Positions 14,641 through 24,703 of a DNA stretch of 64,000 bases are shown one piece after another. Origin of the DNA: Guillardia theta CCMP2712 (taxonomy: Eukaryota; Cryptophyceae; Pyrenomonadales; Geminigeraceae); NCBI RefSeq assembly GCF_000315625.1, contig NW_005434629.1:270409-334408 (forward strand), in the 5' to 3' direction. The notes beneath the pieces were generated by a model. The model ran no database searches, was not told the DNA's origin, and worked only from the letters and a program-made list of their open reading frames with translations. Made by a program: the position numbers and the translations under genes. Each line of letters opens with the position of its first letter. Within the stretch, counting starts at the first letter, position 1.

Positions 14641-14938
14641 AAGAATATGTATTTAACACATTGCAATGTACATCAACAAGACGAAAACAATAATTCCCCA
14701 TAAGACATCAGTTCCCAAACTCCATCTTTGAGGCACTCCGTCGTATCCGCATCGGTTGCTGATGCCTCTGCGAGCTCTGAGACGCATCTCGTCGATCACA
14801 GGCCAGAACAGTGTGCATGTAGTCCGACTGGCGGCTGAAACCTGTAATGCATCATTACAATAAGATTCCCTTCGTTGGCAAGAACCCAAACATCACGGGA
14901 GAGAAGAATAAGGTCAAGAGGTCCACATCACATTTCAG

Positions 14939-15514
14939 TTACAAACCAGGTGGGTGTGGTCTTGGAGTGCTTGCAGGCTGACAGAACGTGTCCACCTCGT
15001 AAGGCACGAAGTAGTCGACATCCGAGTAGTCGCCCTGTCCAACCCAATGTCATCTCGCCAGTCTAGACATCCAGATGGTGTCACCTGCTGTAAGTAGCTG
15101 TTGCTCCTTAAGATTCTCTTCTCTGCCTTGTGATCCACCAGCTCATGCAGCTCGGAACTGAGATCGCGGGAGATTTTCGACCTACATGGCCATCAGTCAA
15201 CCGGGCAGACGAAGGCTCCAACAGCATACTGTCCGAGGTTGCCGTAACCAAGTTTCTGCAGCGAAGGGTTTGATATCTGATGAAGAACGAAAGTCATGCG
15301 AGCTAAATACTTGGGACGGTGAAGACAACACCTTGTTCGAAGAAGCTAATTCAGCATGGGTATCCGAAGGGATTTCAACTGTGTCACCAACATCAGCAAC
15401 CATGTCTGAAAGAAAGATGAACAAACCTATGCATAGAAGAAGAAGCAAAACCGTGCTAAGCTTACTGAGTTTTCTATATCCAGATGCTTTACATTGGTTC
15501 CAGCAATGTGACAT
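14939..15514 (-). CDS. single-TM protein, 154 aa, three exons
   Basis: Exons (reverse order) 15243-15514, 15085-15181 and 14939-15034 join in frame. Residues about 19-36 form one strong hydrophobic span (STVLLLLLCIGLFIFL) after a short basic N-terminus, so this is probably a signal-anchored protein with the C-terminal side outside or in a lumen. The rest is polar with a helical charged segment (ELHELVDHKAEKRIL) and a Pro-rich C-terminus (STPRPHPPGL). The first intron (15182-15242) starts with GC. The gene may instead splice at a GT just before the stop into an exon near 14723-14847, which would replace the last residue. I do not recognise the family. Confidence 0.6.
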
Positions 15515-18129
15515 GACCTGCTAAAAACGCTTTAGAGTCTGATTTTCAACCATCAAAATCTGGAACAAGTTGCAAATTCAAAAGAAAAAAAAACGATGTT
15601 TGTGTGTGAAGCATGATCATCAAATCCACTCAAATGCACTTTGGTACTGTTGCACGCCAAAGAAATTATCTCAGGTGTTTTGATTCAGCTGCTGTCATTC
15701 ACTATATTTCAACCAGCATTTTTGAAAGCACCGATATTTTCAATCAACCAGATGAGCGAGAAGCATGGACAAACAACCAATGAGCACAGAGGATGCATAT
15801 CTTGTCTCTGACACTAGTGAGAGATAACTGGGCAGGGTTGTTCCATAAAGTATGACAGAATGAATGAGTCGAGAGTATGTCTGTCAGGGAGCCAACGAGC
15901 AACAGGAGCAGATAACAACTAGTGTTGAAGTGCACCCTAAGTAGGAAGCCATGACAACAGCGGGAGATTGAAAGGCGAGAAGGGGAGGAGGAGGGGAGGG
16001 GGCAGGAGACGACGAGCAGAGGTGTCAGGGTGCAAGATAAAAGTGAGCATGAAACGAATAACTCATGGGACGCTAGTGAAAGCAATTGAACGAGGGGGTG
16101 GGTGGAAGTTTCTCAGAAAACTGGGGAGGGTAGTTAATCAGCCGTAGCCAAGTAAAGTGGGGGTAGGGGTACTACAACCCAAGCAGGGGTAGTAGCTCGT
16201 TTTCACTATATAACTGTTCTGCATCATTACCGTGGGGGTGGTATGTCGTGAATTTTGAGGAGGTGGGGATGGTTTGACTAGAGAAGGGTGGGGTGGGGTG
16301 GGGTGGGGTGGCGGGTGTGTAGTGACAGGGGTATAGAATACGGCCCTATTGAAAAATGAAAAAACATCGTTTCGTTCTGTTCGCTGTTGCAGGGCGCGTG
16401 ACCATTTGTGTGGGGTACATCGAAATTAAGAGGGGTAGGGGTACCCAAAAGGTCTGCAAAGTTGGCTGATTGAGAGAAAAGTTGTACAGGTAGACATTTT
16501 TATATGTTCTATCAGTGAATATTTCGGCATACATAGTCTCTGGGCATTCTGATGAACCCCTCCCGATGGGTTTGCGATCATCCTGGGGACATGAGTCACA
16601 CTAGTAGGGTGCTACTACCCCGCATCCAGCCAGGGATCTCTGTGGATACTTACAATGGATTTATTAAACACGACGGTTGGCAGAAAGGGCTGATAAATCC
16701 TGGTTCCAACATTGGAGTACCCCCTGGAATGATCTTGACTCGAGGGCGTGCCAAGTCTGGTGGGCGGAGGGAGCAGGGGCAAACAAGGTGGGGCTTTTGG
16801 TAAAGGAGCCCACACGAGAAAACACCGGGGTTCGAGGGTTGCAGATACGTATGCTCTCAGAGAGAAGGGCTCATGCCAGGCAAGTTCTTTTTCCAGGGGG
16901 TGGGATGGTAAAAACCAAAGGCTCTCTAAATTTTTAGCGCCGCCGAGGCTTCGACTACGGTGCCAGTGCCGGCCCAGGCTCAACTGAGGCTCCCCGGGGG
17001 CCTGCCGGCGCCGCCGCCGATCGTCGCGTGACTCCCGCGGCCGCCCGCCCGGCCGCCGGCGCCGCGCCCGGGTGAGGCCGCCACTGAAGCGCCCCGGCGG
17101 ACTGGCCGCGCGCCGCGGCCGGCCCGTCGGTCCGGCGCCGAGATGGCACCGCTCACTCGGAACGAGGCTCGGATGCAGTGGCCCGGGTGAATCAAGTTGG
17201 GCCGCGGCCCGTCCGATCTGACGGAGAAGCACGTCACAATTAATGTGAGCCATGGACTCAGGGCCGGAGGATCGGACTCGATATTCGCGGCGGGCCACGG
17301 GTGTCGCAATCGTTGAATCCGAGTCGGATCACGGTAGTATGACACTCGGATAGCCTAACTACTAGGCGGCCGCCTCTGCCAGTGGTCCGATCGGACTGTC
17401 TAAAGCATGGGTGGGGTTGACAGTGACTCCCACCGTCGCGGCCCAGGCTTGAACTTCGGCGACCGTGTCGGTGGCACGGTGCCGTAGTACCCGGCACTGG
17501 CACGGTGCGGCGGTTGCCACACGGTGTGACGGCGGTTCCGAAAGGCTATCATGGCAGCCAGCCGTGATCGGACAGTGAGCTATGAGTCCTCCACAACGGC
17601 GGCAGGCTGGCCACCGGGTGCAGCTAAGTTTGCGAAGTTCTTCGCGGCAAACTTTGAAAGCCTGGCACAGAAAACCCGGAGGCTCAGGCATCTCATCAGG
17701 TCCGCCCGGACTCGGTTTTTGACATGCCATGACTTTGTGACAGAGTCTGTGCCCGGCCACCGGACCGGCGGCGGGTCAGCGGTGCCAGTGCCAGGTTTGA
17801 ACCACTGTCCCTAGTAGCTAACATATTCATGAAAACAATTATGCGCACTGGAAATCAACCTACAGACTCGGACCGTACTACTCCGTGTCTGCTATATTTC
17901 TTTCAGGTTAGGGTCATGCTATCAGCGGCGAGTCATATTTCTTCCAGGCTAGGGTCTGTGGCATGTAACACGGAACAGAGCTATTGATGGAGCACGTATG
18001 CTCGCGGATAAGCTCAAATGAATTGATATGACTTTGTCTTTACTGTTACACTTTGCTGCATTATGATACACTTTGCGCTTTGGACCATGAATCCTTGCGT
18101 CTGCGAAGATCGAGAATGGTTCTTATCCG
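15515..18129. other. intergenic: G-run block and GC-rich island
   Basis: No gene supported over 2.6 kb. About 16100-16640 is rich in GGGGTAGGGGT and GGGGTGG runs. About 16930-17820 is a GC-rich island of CGGCCGG-type words with GAGTC and CGGTAC words. The open frames inside are a by-product of stop-poor composition. Confidence 0.6.
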
Positions 18130-18504
18130 TTAGAGCTTGAGTACACCTCCCATCGCATCTAGTACCACCGGTCGCTCAGCCAGACTCAGCAACTCGATGC
18201 AATGTGCAAGAGCTCGTAACTGCCTCGTTCTATACTCTGGTAAAGAAATCTCTTCTTCTATCGCATCATCGGATGTCGAGCCCGCAGTCTTGGAGAGTCT
18301 TCCAGCAGATGGTGAAGTGACTGACAACAGATCAAGGCAATCTGAGATACAATCCCCTTCCCCGTCGCTCAGCAAGGTGTCGCTCTCCAAGTCTGAGAAG
18401 GAGAGTTGTTGGAATGAAGGCTGGAAATGCGCAACATCGGAGACCATGGCAGCAGCAGGTGCGGCAGGAAGGAAGGATACGAGGGCCAAGGAGGGACGGA
18501 ACAT
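18130..18504 (-). CDS. hypothetical protein, 124 aa
   Basis: Continuous frame from an ATG at 18504 to a stop at 18130. The first 20 residues are hydrophobic with Ala/Pro (SLALVSFLPAAPAAAM), possibly a signal peptide. An acidic Ser-rich middle follows, then a leucine-rich helical C-terminus (RTRQLRALAHCIELLSLAER). The composition is protein-like and unlike the surrounding GC islands. I do not recognise it, and an extra upstream exon is possible. Confidence 0.4.
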   Translation of the reverse strand: MFRPSLALVSFLPAAPAAAMVSDVAHFQPSFQQLSFSDLESDTLLSDGEGDCISDCLDLLSVTSPSAGRLSKTAGSTSDDAIEEEISLPEYRTRQLRALAHCIELLSLAERPVVLDAMGGVLKL

Positions 18505-19258
18505 ATCACGAAGGGGGCCGACGTCAAGAACGGGTAGTTCTGTGGGTCATCGAGGAGGTGGGGGTGGCCGTTCCCTTTACTACAGAAAAAGCGATTTGTG
18601 ACCACCCCACTTTCACAGACTTTCTGCAGTGCGGGGGCCAGGCTGGTGGGGGTCACCGTTTCTGAGTGATGCGATACGACCATCGCGGCTCATTCAACAC
18701 GTATGGCGTGCTGACGTAAAGTGACGTGTTGTAAAGTTTTTCATGTGCTTCGAAACAGCTCGCTTCACCTCGGGCCAGGACCGTACCGTCTCGCAATCGC
18801 TGTCACAACAGTGACAACAGTGACTGAGCTGACTCGAACATAATGGTTTTCATTGCGGGTGCGTTTAGTGGAGGTATCATGCCAGGTACTGACAGTGCAC
18901 GGACGGCCGCGGTACCGGCGGCCCCCGGGCTGACTGAGGGCCCGGCCGGGCGGGCACTGGCGAGGGCCGGGCCGGGCGGCCCGGCCGGGCAGTGCGGCAT
19001 GCCGGACCACTCAGTACGGTGACTGCCCGGCCCGGCCGGGCTCAGGTCACAGGGGACTCGGCTGAGCCAGTGCCACTGCGGCACGGTGAGACTCAGAGTC
19101 TGAGAGCCGCGAGTGCCAAGATCCGATCCCGGAGTCCGATGCCACTCCCTCATCACTCGCCGAGGCTCAGCCGCTGGCAGGCTGCCACTGGCCCAGACGG
19201 TCCGATCTCGCCGCGCCCGGCGTACTACGGTACCGTAGGCTGATCGGATTCAATTTAT

Positions 19259-19377
19259 AACTTAACTTTGAGTAAAACTGGGCCCCCGAGAGTGAGACGG
19301 TGGGCCGCCGCGCTGTCAGTGTACGGTACGGTACGGGGTACAGGCCCGGGTAGTCATTCTATAGTCAAAGTTAAGTT
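19259..19377. repeat. inverted pair of the dispersed word (119 bp)
   Basis: AACTTAACTTTGAGTAAA at 19259-19276 faces an inverted copy at 19362-19377 in which the GAGT part has become GACT. The enclosed sequence is GC-rich. The layout resembles a very small inverted-repeat element, but no target duplication is clear. Confidence 0.6.
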
Positions 19378-19440
19378 AAAATAAGTACAGCAGGACTACG
19401 GCACAGTACGACTCTCCTGATAGACCTGGTAATGATTTTT

Positions 19441-19458
19441 AACTTAACTTTGAGTAAA
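19441..19458 (+). repeat. dispersed 18-bp word
   Basis: Perfect AACTTAACTTTGAGTAAA preceded by TGATTTTT. The same 26-bp context occurs at 49162-49187. Confidence 0.8.
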
Positions 19459-19968
19459 CAAAGGTACGGCAGTACTTCAGAAGGGTCACGCAGTCAGATC
19501 ATCCCGAGGCGGGGTTGCTATCTGCAGGGATCAAGTGCAGGGGGGTCGAAGAGGGGCCATGGCGCGAGGTGCGAAGCAAGCCTCGACACATGGCAGCAGA
19601 TGCTCGAGGAGGAGACAGAGGAAAGAAAGAGAACATTGTCTGATGGATGGGTGTTTTCGATTCCGCTGGAGGTGCTCTGTGAAAGCAGGAAGAGGGAGTG
19701 CTTTTGACTGAGTGGAGATTGAGCACGAGAAAGAAAATAGAAATGCCAATATGCCGCGGCAGTACAAACTAGATGCAGTGGATTGTCCTTGCGATGTAAG
19801 TAGTGACAGACTCAGTGTTTGGCTGCCCACTGAGTGCGCTAGTTAGGAACTGACATGGAATTTGTGATACGATCATGATAAATACATCAAATTCACAATT
19901 TTTAACTGACTTTTTCGTGTTTTTTTTGTTTGCTGGAGAGGTCAACTGAACATTTTCTGATTCTAGGA

Positions 19969-21253
19969 ATGAGACGCTCTTTAGTATCTATGGCTTTGGT
20001 GATCTTTTGCGCCTATTTCTTGTGCTATCCTTATGAAACTATACAGGCCTTGTCCAGCCTCCTTCAGCTCCAATCGACGGAGGCTTTCCTGAATTGTGGT
20101 CTTGTTTCTGCAAGGCAATCGATTTCTTCTCTGTGTCCCACTAGGAATTTGCAACTTTCGCTTCAGCTTCGCAAGGTCTGTACGCTCCATGAATTGCCCC
20201 TGGAGTTGATAATGAGATTTGGTTTGCAGTCTTCCACTTACCGGGTCCATCCTTTCAAAAGCACAATGTTGAGGATGAAGACAGTAGTACAAGACGGCGA
20301 TGTGGTTGGAGGTGAATGCCTTGATTTCCCTCCAAGAAGTTTTCATCCGCAATGCAGTTCGATACAAGGGTACTTTGGACGATGGCTCAGTCTTTGATGA
20401 AAATCCTGGTACTGATTTTGTGTACCCACCGACAGATCGAAACGGACTGAATTTGTGTCAGAGGGACCTTTGCTGGAGTTTGAAGTGGGCTCAGGGAGGG
20501 TAATATCAGGATTTGATGAAGCTGTCAGAGGCCTATCTGTCGGAGAGAAGAGGAAGGTGAGAGTATGCTGTGCGAGCAATCAGAAATGGATGCAACGATC
20601 GCATGGGCGGTTGTCAACAGGTGAAATGACGGTTGTTGAAGGTCCGGTGCGATCCCAAGGATGCCTATGGAGAGTATGACGAGAAGAACTTGGCGAAGGC
20701 AAGTAGTTGAAATGTCCTCCATGTGTTTCCTCATGTTTCACAGGTTCCGAGGGAACAGATGCCAACCCCGCCGGAAGGGAACGACATCGAGCCAGGGCTC
20801 ATTCTCCAGGTCCAACAATGAGATGTATTATGATGTTGCCCATGGATAGCTGATGTTGTCCCGTCTTCTGCAGCTGTCAAACGGACAGCTTGCTGTTGTG
20901 AAGGAAGTTACGGACGAAGTGAGTTTAGGGTTTAGGACTTTTCCCGGAACATCAGAGTTGACGCGTACCTGGGCAGGTTGTGATCCTCGATGGAAATCAT
21001 CCCCTCGCAGGCAAACCTTTGAATTTTGAAGTCGAGCTCTTTGAAATCAAGGTTTGGTTTGTAGTATTGCAATTTGAATGGGTGACTCCAGTATCAGGAC
21101 AGGGATGAGGTTTTGAGTGGAAAGATTCGGGAGATGTATGCGATCTTGAACAACGAGGTGTTTTCCAATCTTGCAGCCCAAGTCACGGGCAACCCAAGCT
21201 ACGTGAAGGACATCAAGGCTAGGATTGAGAAGTCTGAAGACAAGGCACAGTAG
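19969..21253 (+). CDS. SlyD-like FKBP-type peptidyl-prolyl isomerase with signal presequence
   Basis: Eight coding segments (19969-20311, 20358-20408, 20462-20556, 20642-20698, 20744-20809, 20874-20918, 20977-21051, 21098-21253) encode 295 residues; removing an optional 54-nt intron (20176-20229) would leave 277. The product is a proline cis-trans isomerase and folding chaperone. FKBP motifs present are DGDVVGVRYKGTLDDGSVFD, ISGFDEAVRGLSVGEKR and, as in SlyD, DGNHPLAGKPLNFEVELF. A charged helical tail of about 50 residues follows. The N-terminus starts with a clear signal peptide (VSMALVIFCAYFLC) and then a Ser/Arg-rich stretch, as in proteins sent to a complex plastid or the secretory route. 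The ATG at 19969 gives the clean signal; the frame extends upstream only to a TTG. Intron 20699-20743 has the donor AAG/GCAAGT. Confidence 0.9.
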
Positions 21254-22056
21254 CCTCGGTGATTGATGAAGCAACTGACAACATTGGGGAACAGGGGGTA
21301 ACGATGAATCAAATTCTTCAAGAAGACGCCTGGATGAAAGTCACCTCAGCTCTCATGGTGGAAACGTTCTAATGCTCCAGACCCCCTTTAACATCTGTTT
21401 GACAGAGTAACGTTGACCTCCAAAGACAGATCGATCAGCAGCGAATGAAAACTGAGTTGGTGAGCAGAGTCTTTCTTGTGTCGTGGCAAGCCAAATAGTG
21501 ACAAGCCTTTGTGACCCAGGAAAATAGCCCAGTCAAGAGCATTGAGTTTGACAGCGATCAATAAGCTACAATCAGGCACCGTACAGTTTTTGTTGAGTGA
21601 GAGTGGCAGTTGCAAGGCCCGACTCGCGCTGCGGTGCAACGGCAGTGCCGGGCGGCCCGCCAACTACTACTACTGCGCGTTGCCAGTTGAACAAATAGCT
21701 CAACTCGCCAATGGACCGTGGGCCGGCGCCAGACTCTCGCCATTCCGGATCAATATCTGGCTACTAGGCTATGTCTCCCCGCTCAGGTTCTCAATGATGG
21801 CAAGGCTTCCGAAGTTCAGCACTGCCTGAGATAAGTCGTGACTCAGTGAGGTTATGAGGCCACCGTTTCTCAGGCAGCCACAGTAAACTTCGGAAACTTA
21901 TTGCCTAGCCAAGTTGCTGCATCCTAGCCTACTACGCCGTATCCGGGGCGGCCCGCGAGTTGGATTCCGGCGGACCGTGAGTCCGTAAGACCCGGCGGCC
22001 GCTCCGGTAATCGGAGTGTGACCGTACTGACTTGACCAACTTGCCAAGTTAGTCAG
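21254..22056. other. intergenic, GC-rich island left of the LTR-like unit
   Basis: No gene supported. From about 21600 the sequence becomes GC-rich with CTACTAGGC words, and it ends in AGTCAG immediately before the repeated unit. Confidence 0.5.
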
Positions 22057-22057
22057 T

Positions 22058-22382
22058 GACGGAATACAAGTTTGTTATACTTGTACTAGTCCAAAGTCAC
22101 GCAGATATCACATCGACCTTAATCTCAACAAGACAGTTTTTGCTCAAGACCGAGTTTAATGCACACGAAACCAGAATTGAGGAGCACATGAGAGATAGAC
22201 TGTATGCTAGGATGTGAAACCCAAGCATCCAGACATGAGGGGACCTTAGCAAGACGGCTAGGAAGGCCTCCTCTTCGTCACACGTACTACATTGCCGCCT
22301 GCCACGTAAGTCGTTTTGGTTTACAGGAGAGTTTTTGTTAACTCGGCGCTATCTGACTGGCACGGCTGGCATACGCTCCATC
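22058..22382 (+). repeat. 325-bp direct repeat, left copy
   Basis: Begins GACGGAATACAAG and ends GCTCCATC. It lacks the CTCG insertion present in the right copy at about 23418. Confidence 0.95.
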
Positions 22383-23261
22383 CTCCCCCCGAGTTTCTGA
22401 AATAGTACGTTACATCGGACGTCAGAAAGTCACTCAAACAAGAGAATGTCAGCAGATCCAAGTCAAGATACGATGATACAACGTCAAGTTCACAGTCATG
22501 CTGAGTGGGCAATAACCATTCAAAGATTGTCCATTCAGAAGAAGATTTTCATGCAGGGCTATTAGATGTGCAGTGCAGAGATAAGGGGAGATGCCTGGCG
22601 AGCTGATGCAATGACGAGAGAAGGAGGATAAGATAAGAGAGTCTGAGGAGAGAATAACAGAGAGAGATAGAGAGAGAGAGAGAGAGAGCGTGCCCGCCGG
22701 CATTTGAAGACCAAAAGATAAATTTTTGAACCGTAAAGAACTTGTGACCAGAGATTGCTGCCGCGAGATTGGAACATCCGTTTCAAGGCATCTGAAGATT
22801 GTTGTGCAGTAGTACCTTGTTCGCCGATCCAGAAGTAGCTCCAGTTATGCATGCCACAGCCTAGCTCCATGACATGAAACTTCCGCCAGATCTCCTGGTA
22901 GTTCCATTTGATCCTACTCAAAGATCAAGAAGATTAAAATAAGAATCGAATCAGCTTCAAGTGCGTTTCCACACGGTTAAGCAGATATTCGACCGACCAA
23001 TCTGGCTGGGGAAAGGCTTGTTTTTCCTATTCGAAGATCAATCAAACAAATTGAGGCTGAGATGAGAGGCCTAAACAACTTGCGGCTAGAGAGAGAGCCT
23101 GATTGAAGAGAGGAGTCATCCGAATGTGTAAGGCTTGATAGAATTGCATGAATTTTCAACAGCAACGGAAACAACACCAAGAAAGAAAAAACTCCAGTAA
23201 ACAATTCAACTAACCAAACATAAGATCAACATGATTGAGCATGTAATCGAGGCTCATAACC

Positions 23262-23590
23262 GACGGAATACAAGTTTGTTATACTTGTACTAGTCCAAAG
23301 TCACGCAGATATCACATCGACCTTAATCTCAACAAGACAGTTTTTGCTCAAGACCGAGTTTAATGCACACGAAACCAGAATTGAGGAGCACATGAGAGAT
23401 AGACTGTATGCTAGGATGTCTCGGAAACCCAAGCATCCAGACATGAGGGGACCTTAGCAAGACGGCTAGGAAGGCCTCCTCTTCGTCACACGTACTACAT
23501 TGCCGCCTGCCACGTAAGTCGTTTTGGTTTACAGGAGAGTTTTTGTTAACTCGGCGCTATCTGACTGGCACGGCTGGCATACGCTCCATC
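23262..23590 (+). repeat. 329-bp direct repeat, right copy
   Basis: Same sequence as 22058-22382 with a 4-bp insertion. It contains a possible short intron signature (CACGTAAG to TTTACAG) shared by both copies. Confidence 0.95.
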
Positions 23591-23596
23591 AGTCAG

Positions 23597-24703
23597 CCCG
23601 GCCGCAACCGTTTTGAAGACGGTCGGACCGGGGCGGTCCTGCTACGCTTCGCCGCCGCCCAGTGCGGCCGGCGCCGGTTTCGAGTTCAATGGTTCGGCAG
23701 AGGAGTCCGGCCGCCGGGGGGCCCGGCCGGGCCGCCGCTCAGGCTCCGACGGCCGAGGCTCCGGCCGCCGGAGGACGGCCCGGGAGTCCGGGCCCGGGTC
23801 TCAGTGGAGTCCGCCCCGCCGCCGGCCGGGCGGGCACGCCGGGCTACGGTACCGCTTAGAGCCTACGGAGTACCGGCGTACCGTACCGTCGTGGCGTGCC
23901 CGGCCGGGCCGCCGGCCGGGCCGGCGGGGCGGCTCAGTCCGGGAAACTTGAAAGTTGAACTTGACGGCGATCACCCGACCGTCAGGTGCAACGGGCACCG
24001 CAACAGCGTAACGACCTAGCGGAGGGACAGCCGTGAGGTGTCCAGAGAGGTTTCAATGCACAGGAGTGGGGGAGAGGATGAGATGAAGAAGGGGCATGAA
24101 AGAATAGATGCCGGCAGACGAGGAGCTGATGCCAAGAGCGATGATGACTCTGCCTTTGTTGTCTTGCACCAGTGTGTTTGAGGGGGGTTGAGGTGCAACG
24201 TGGGCCCTTGATCACGACCGGGGGGGGGGGGGGGGTAGAGACGTAACATTGTTGTTGGGCTGGCTATCCATGAGCAGCTTTGAAAGATCTTGCTGCTGTT
24301 GTGCATGTGTAGCAGCGAAAAAAAGACCGAGGGAGGTTATGAGGCAATACATTGTGGCTGTGGTGAGCGGATTAGGTTTTGTTGCAGTCGGGAAGGTTTA
24401 AGTTGCGAGTCTTACCTGGAAGTTTATTTATGACCCAATGAGTACGTTCATGAATTCTGTTGGCGGCTCGGAGCGCCAGCATAAGCTCAGTACAGCCTCG
24501 AGAGTTTTGTTATCACTAGGATTTACTACGGACAGGATTGAACACGAGGCCAGTTTTGCCCTTCACGGGTGTTGCAATGAATTTTGACAAGGACTTTGGC
24601 AAAGTTTAGTTTGTTTTCCAAGTTTTTGATGCTTTGAAATTTTTCACCATTGTTTTGTCAGTCAGTCTCAACGCTGTAATCTCTTGGCACCGTTGACGCC
24701 ACC
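23597..24703. other. intergenic, GC-rich island right of the LTR-like unit
   Basis: No gene supported. About 23597-24010 is GC-rich and CGGCCGGG-rich. A run of 16 G lies at 24220-24235, followed by AT-richer sequence up to the Kozak-like ACCATG at 24701. Confidence 0.6.

Larger units (their letters stand above)
18505..19968. other. intergenic: GC-rich island with clustered 18-bp words
   Basis: No gene supported. About 18880-19330 is a GC-rich island, with GTACGGTACGGTAC near 19321. Three copies of the dispersed 18-bp word lie at 19259-19458. Confidence 0.6.
22057..23590. mobile_element. LTR-like non-autonomous insertion, candidate
   Basis: A 1.5-kb unit bounded by long direct repeats (22058-22382 and 23262-23590) that I read as identical except for a 4-bp indel. 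It sits between two halves of GC-rich sequence. AGTCAG precedes the left copy (22051-22056) and follows the right copy (23591-23596), as a 6-bp target duplication would. The 880-bp interior has no reverse transcriptase, integrase or gag, only a coding-like stretch on the minus strand around 22700-22921. The alternative is a segmental duplication of a gene edge. Confidence 0.5.

Noticed and set aside
16280-16320. GGGGTGGGGTGG run considered as an interstitial telomere repeat
   Set aside because: No regular telomeric unit; it belongs to the G-run block.
16615-17345. Minus-strand frames of 121-227 codons over the GC-rich island
   Set aside because: Stop codons are rare in CGG-rich DNA; codons are Arg/Pro/Gly/Ala-dominated and no motif appears.
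19930-19968. Upstream extension of the FKBP frame
   Set aside because: The frame there begins with TTG, not ATG, and would bury the signal peptide; ATG 19969 is the better start.
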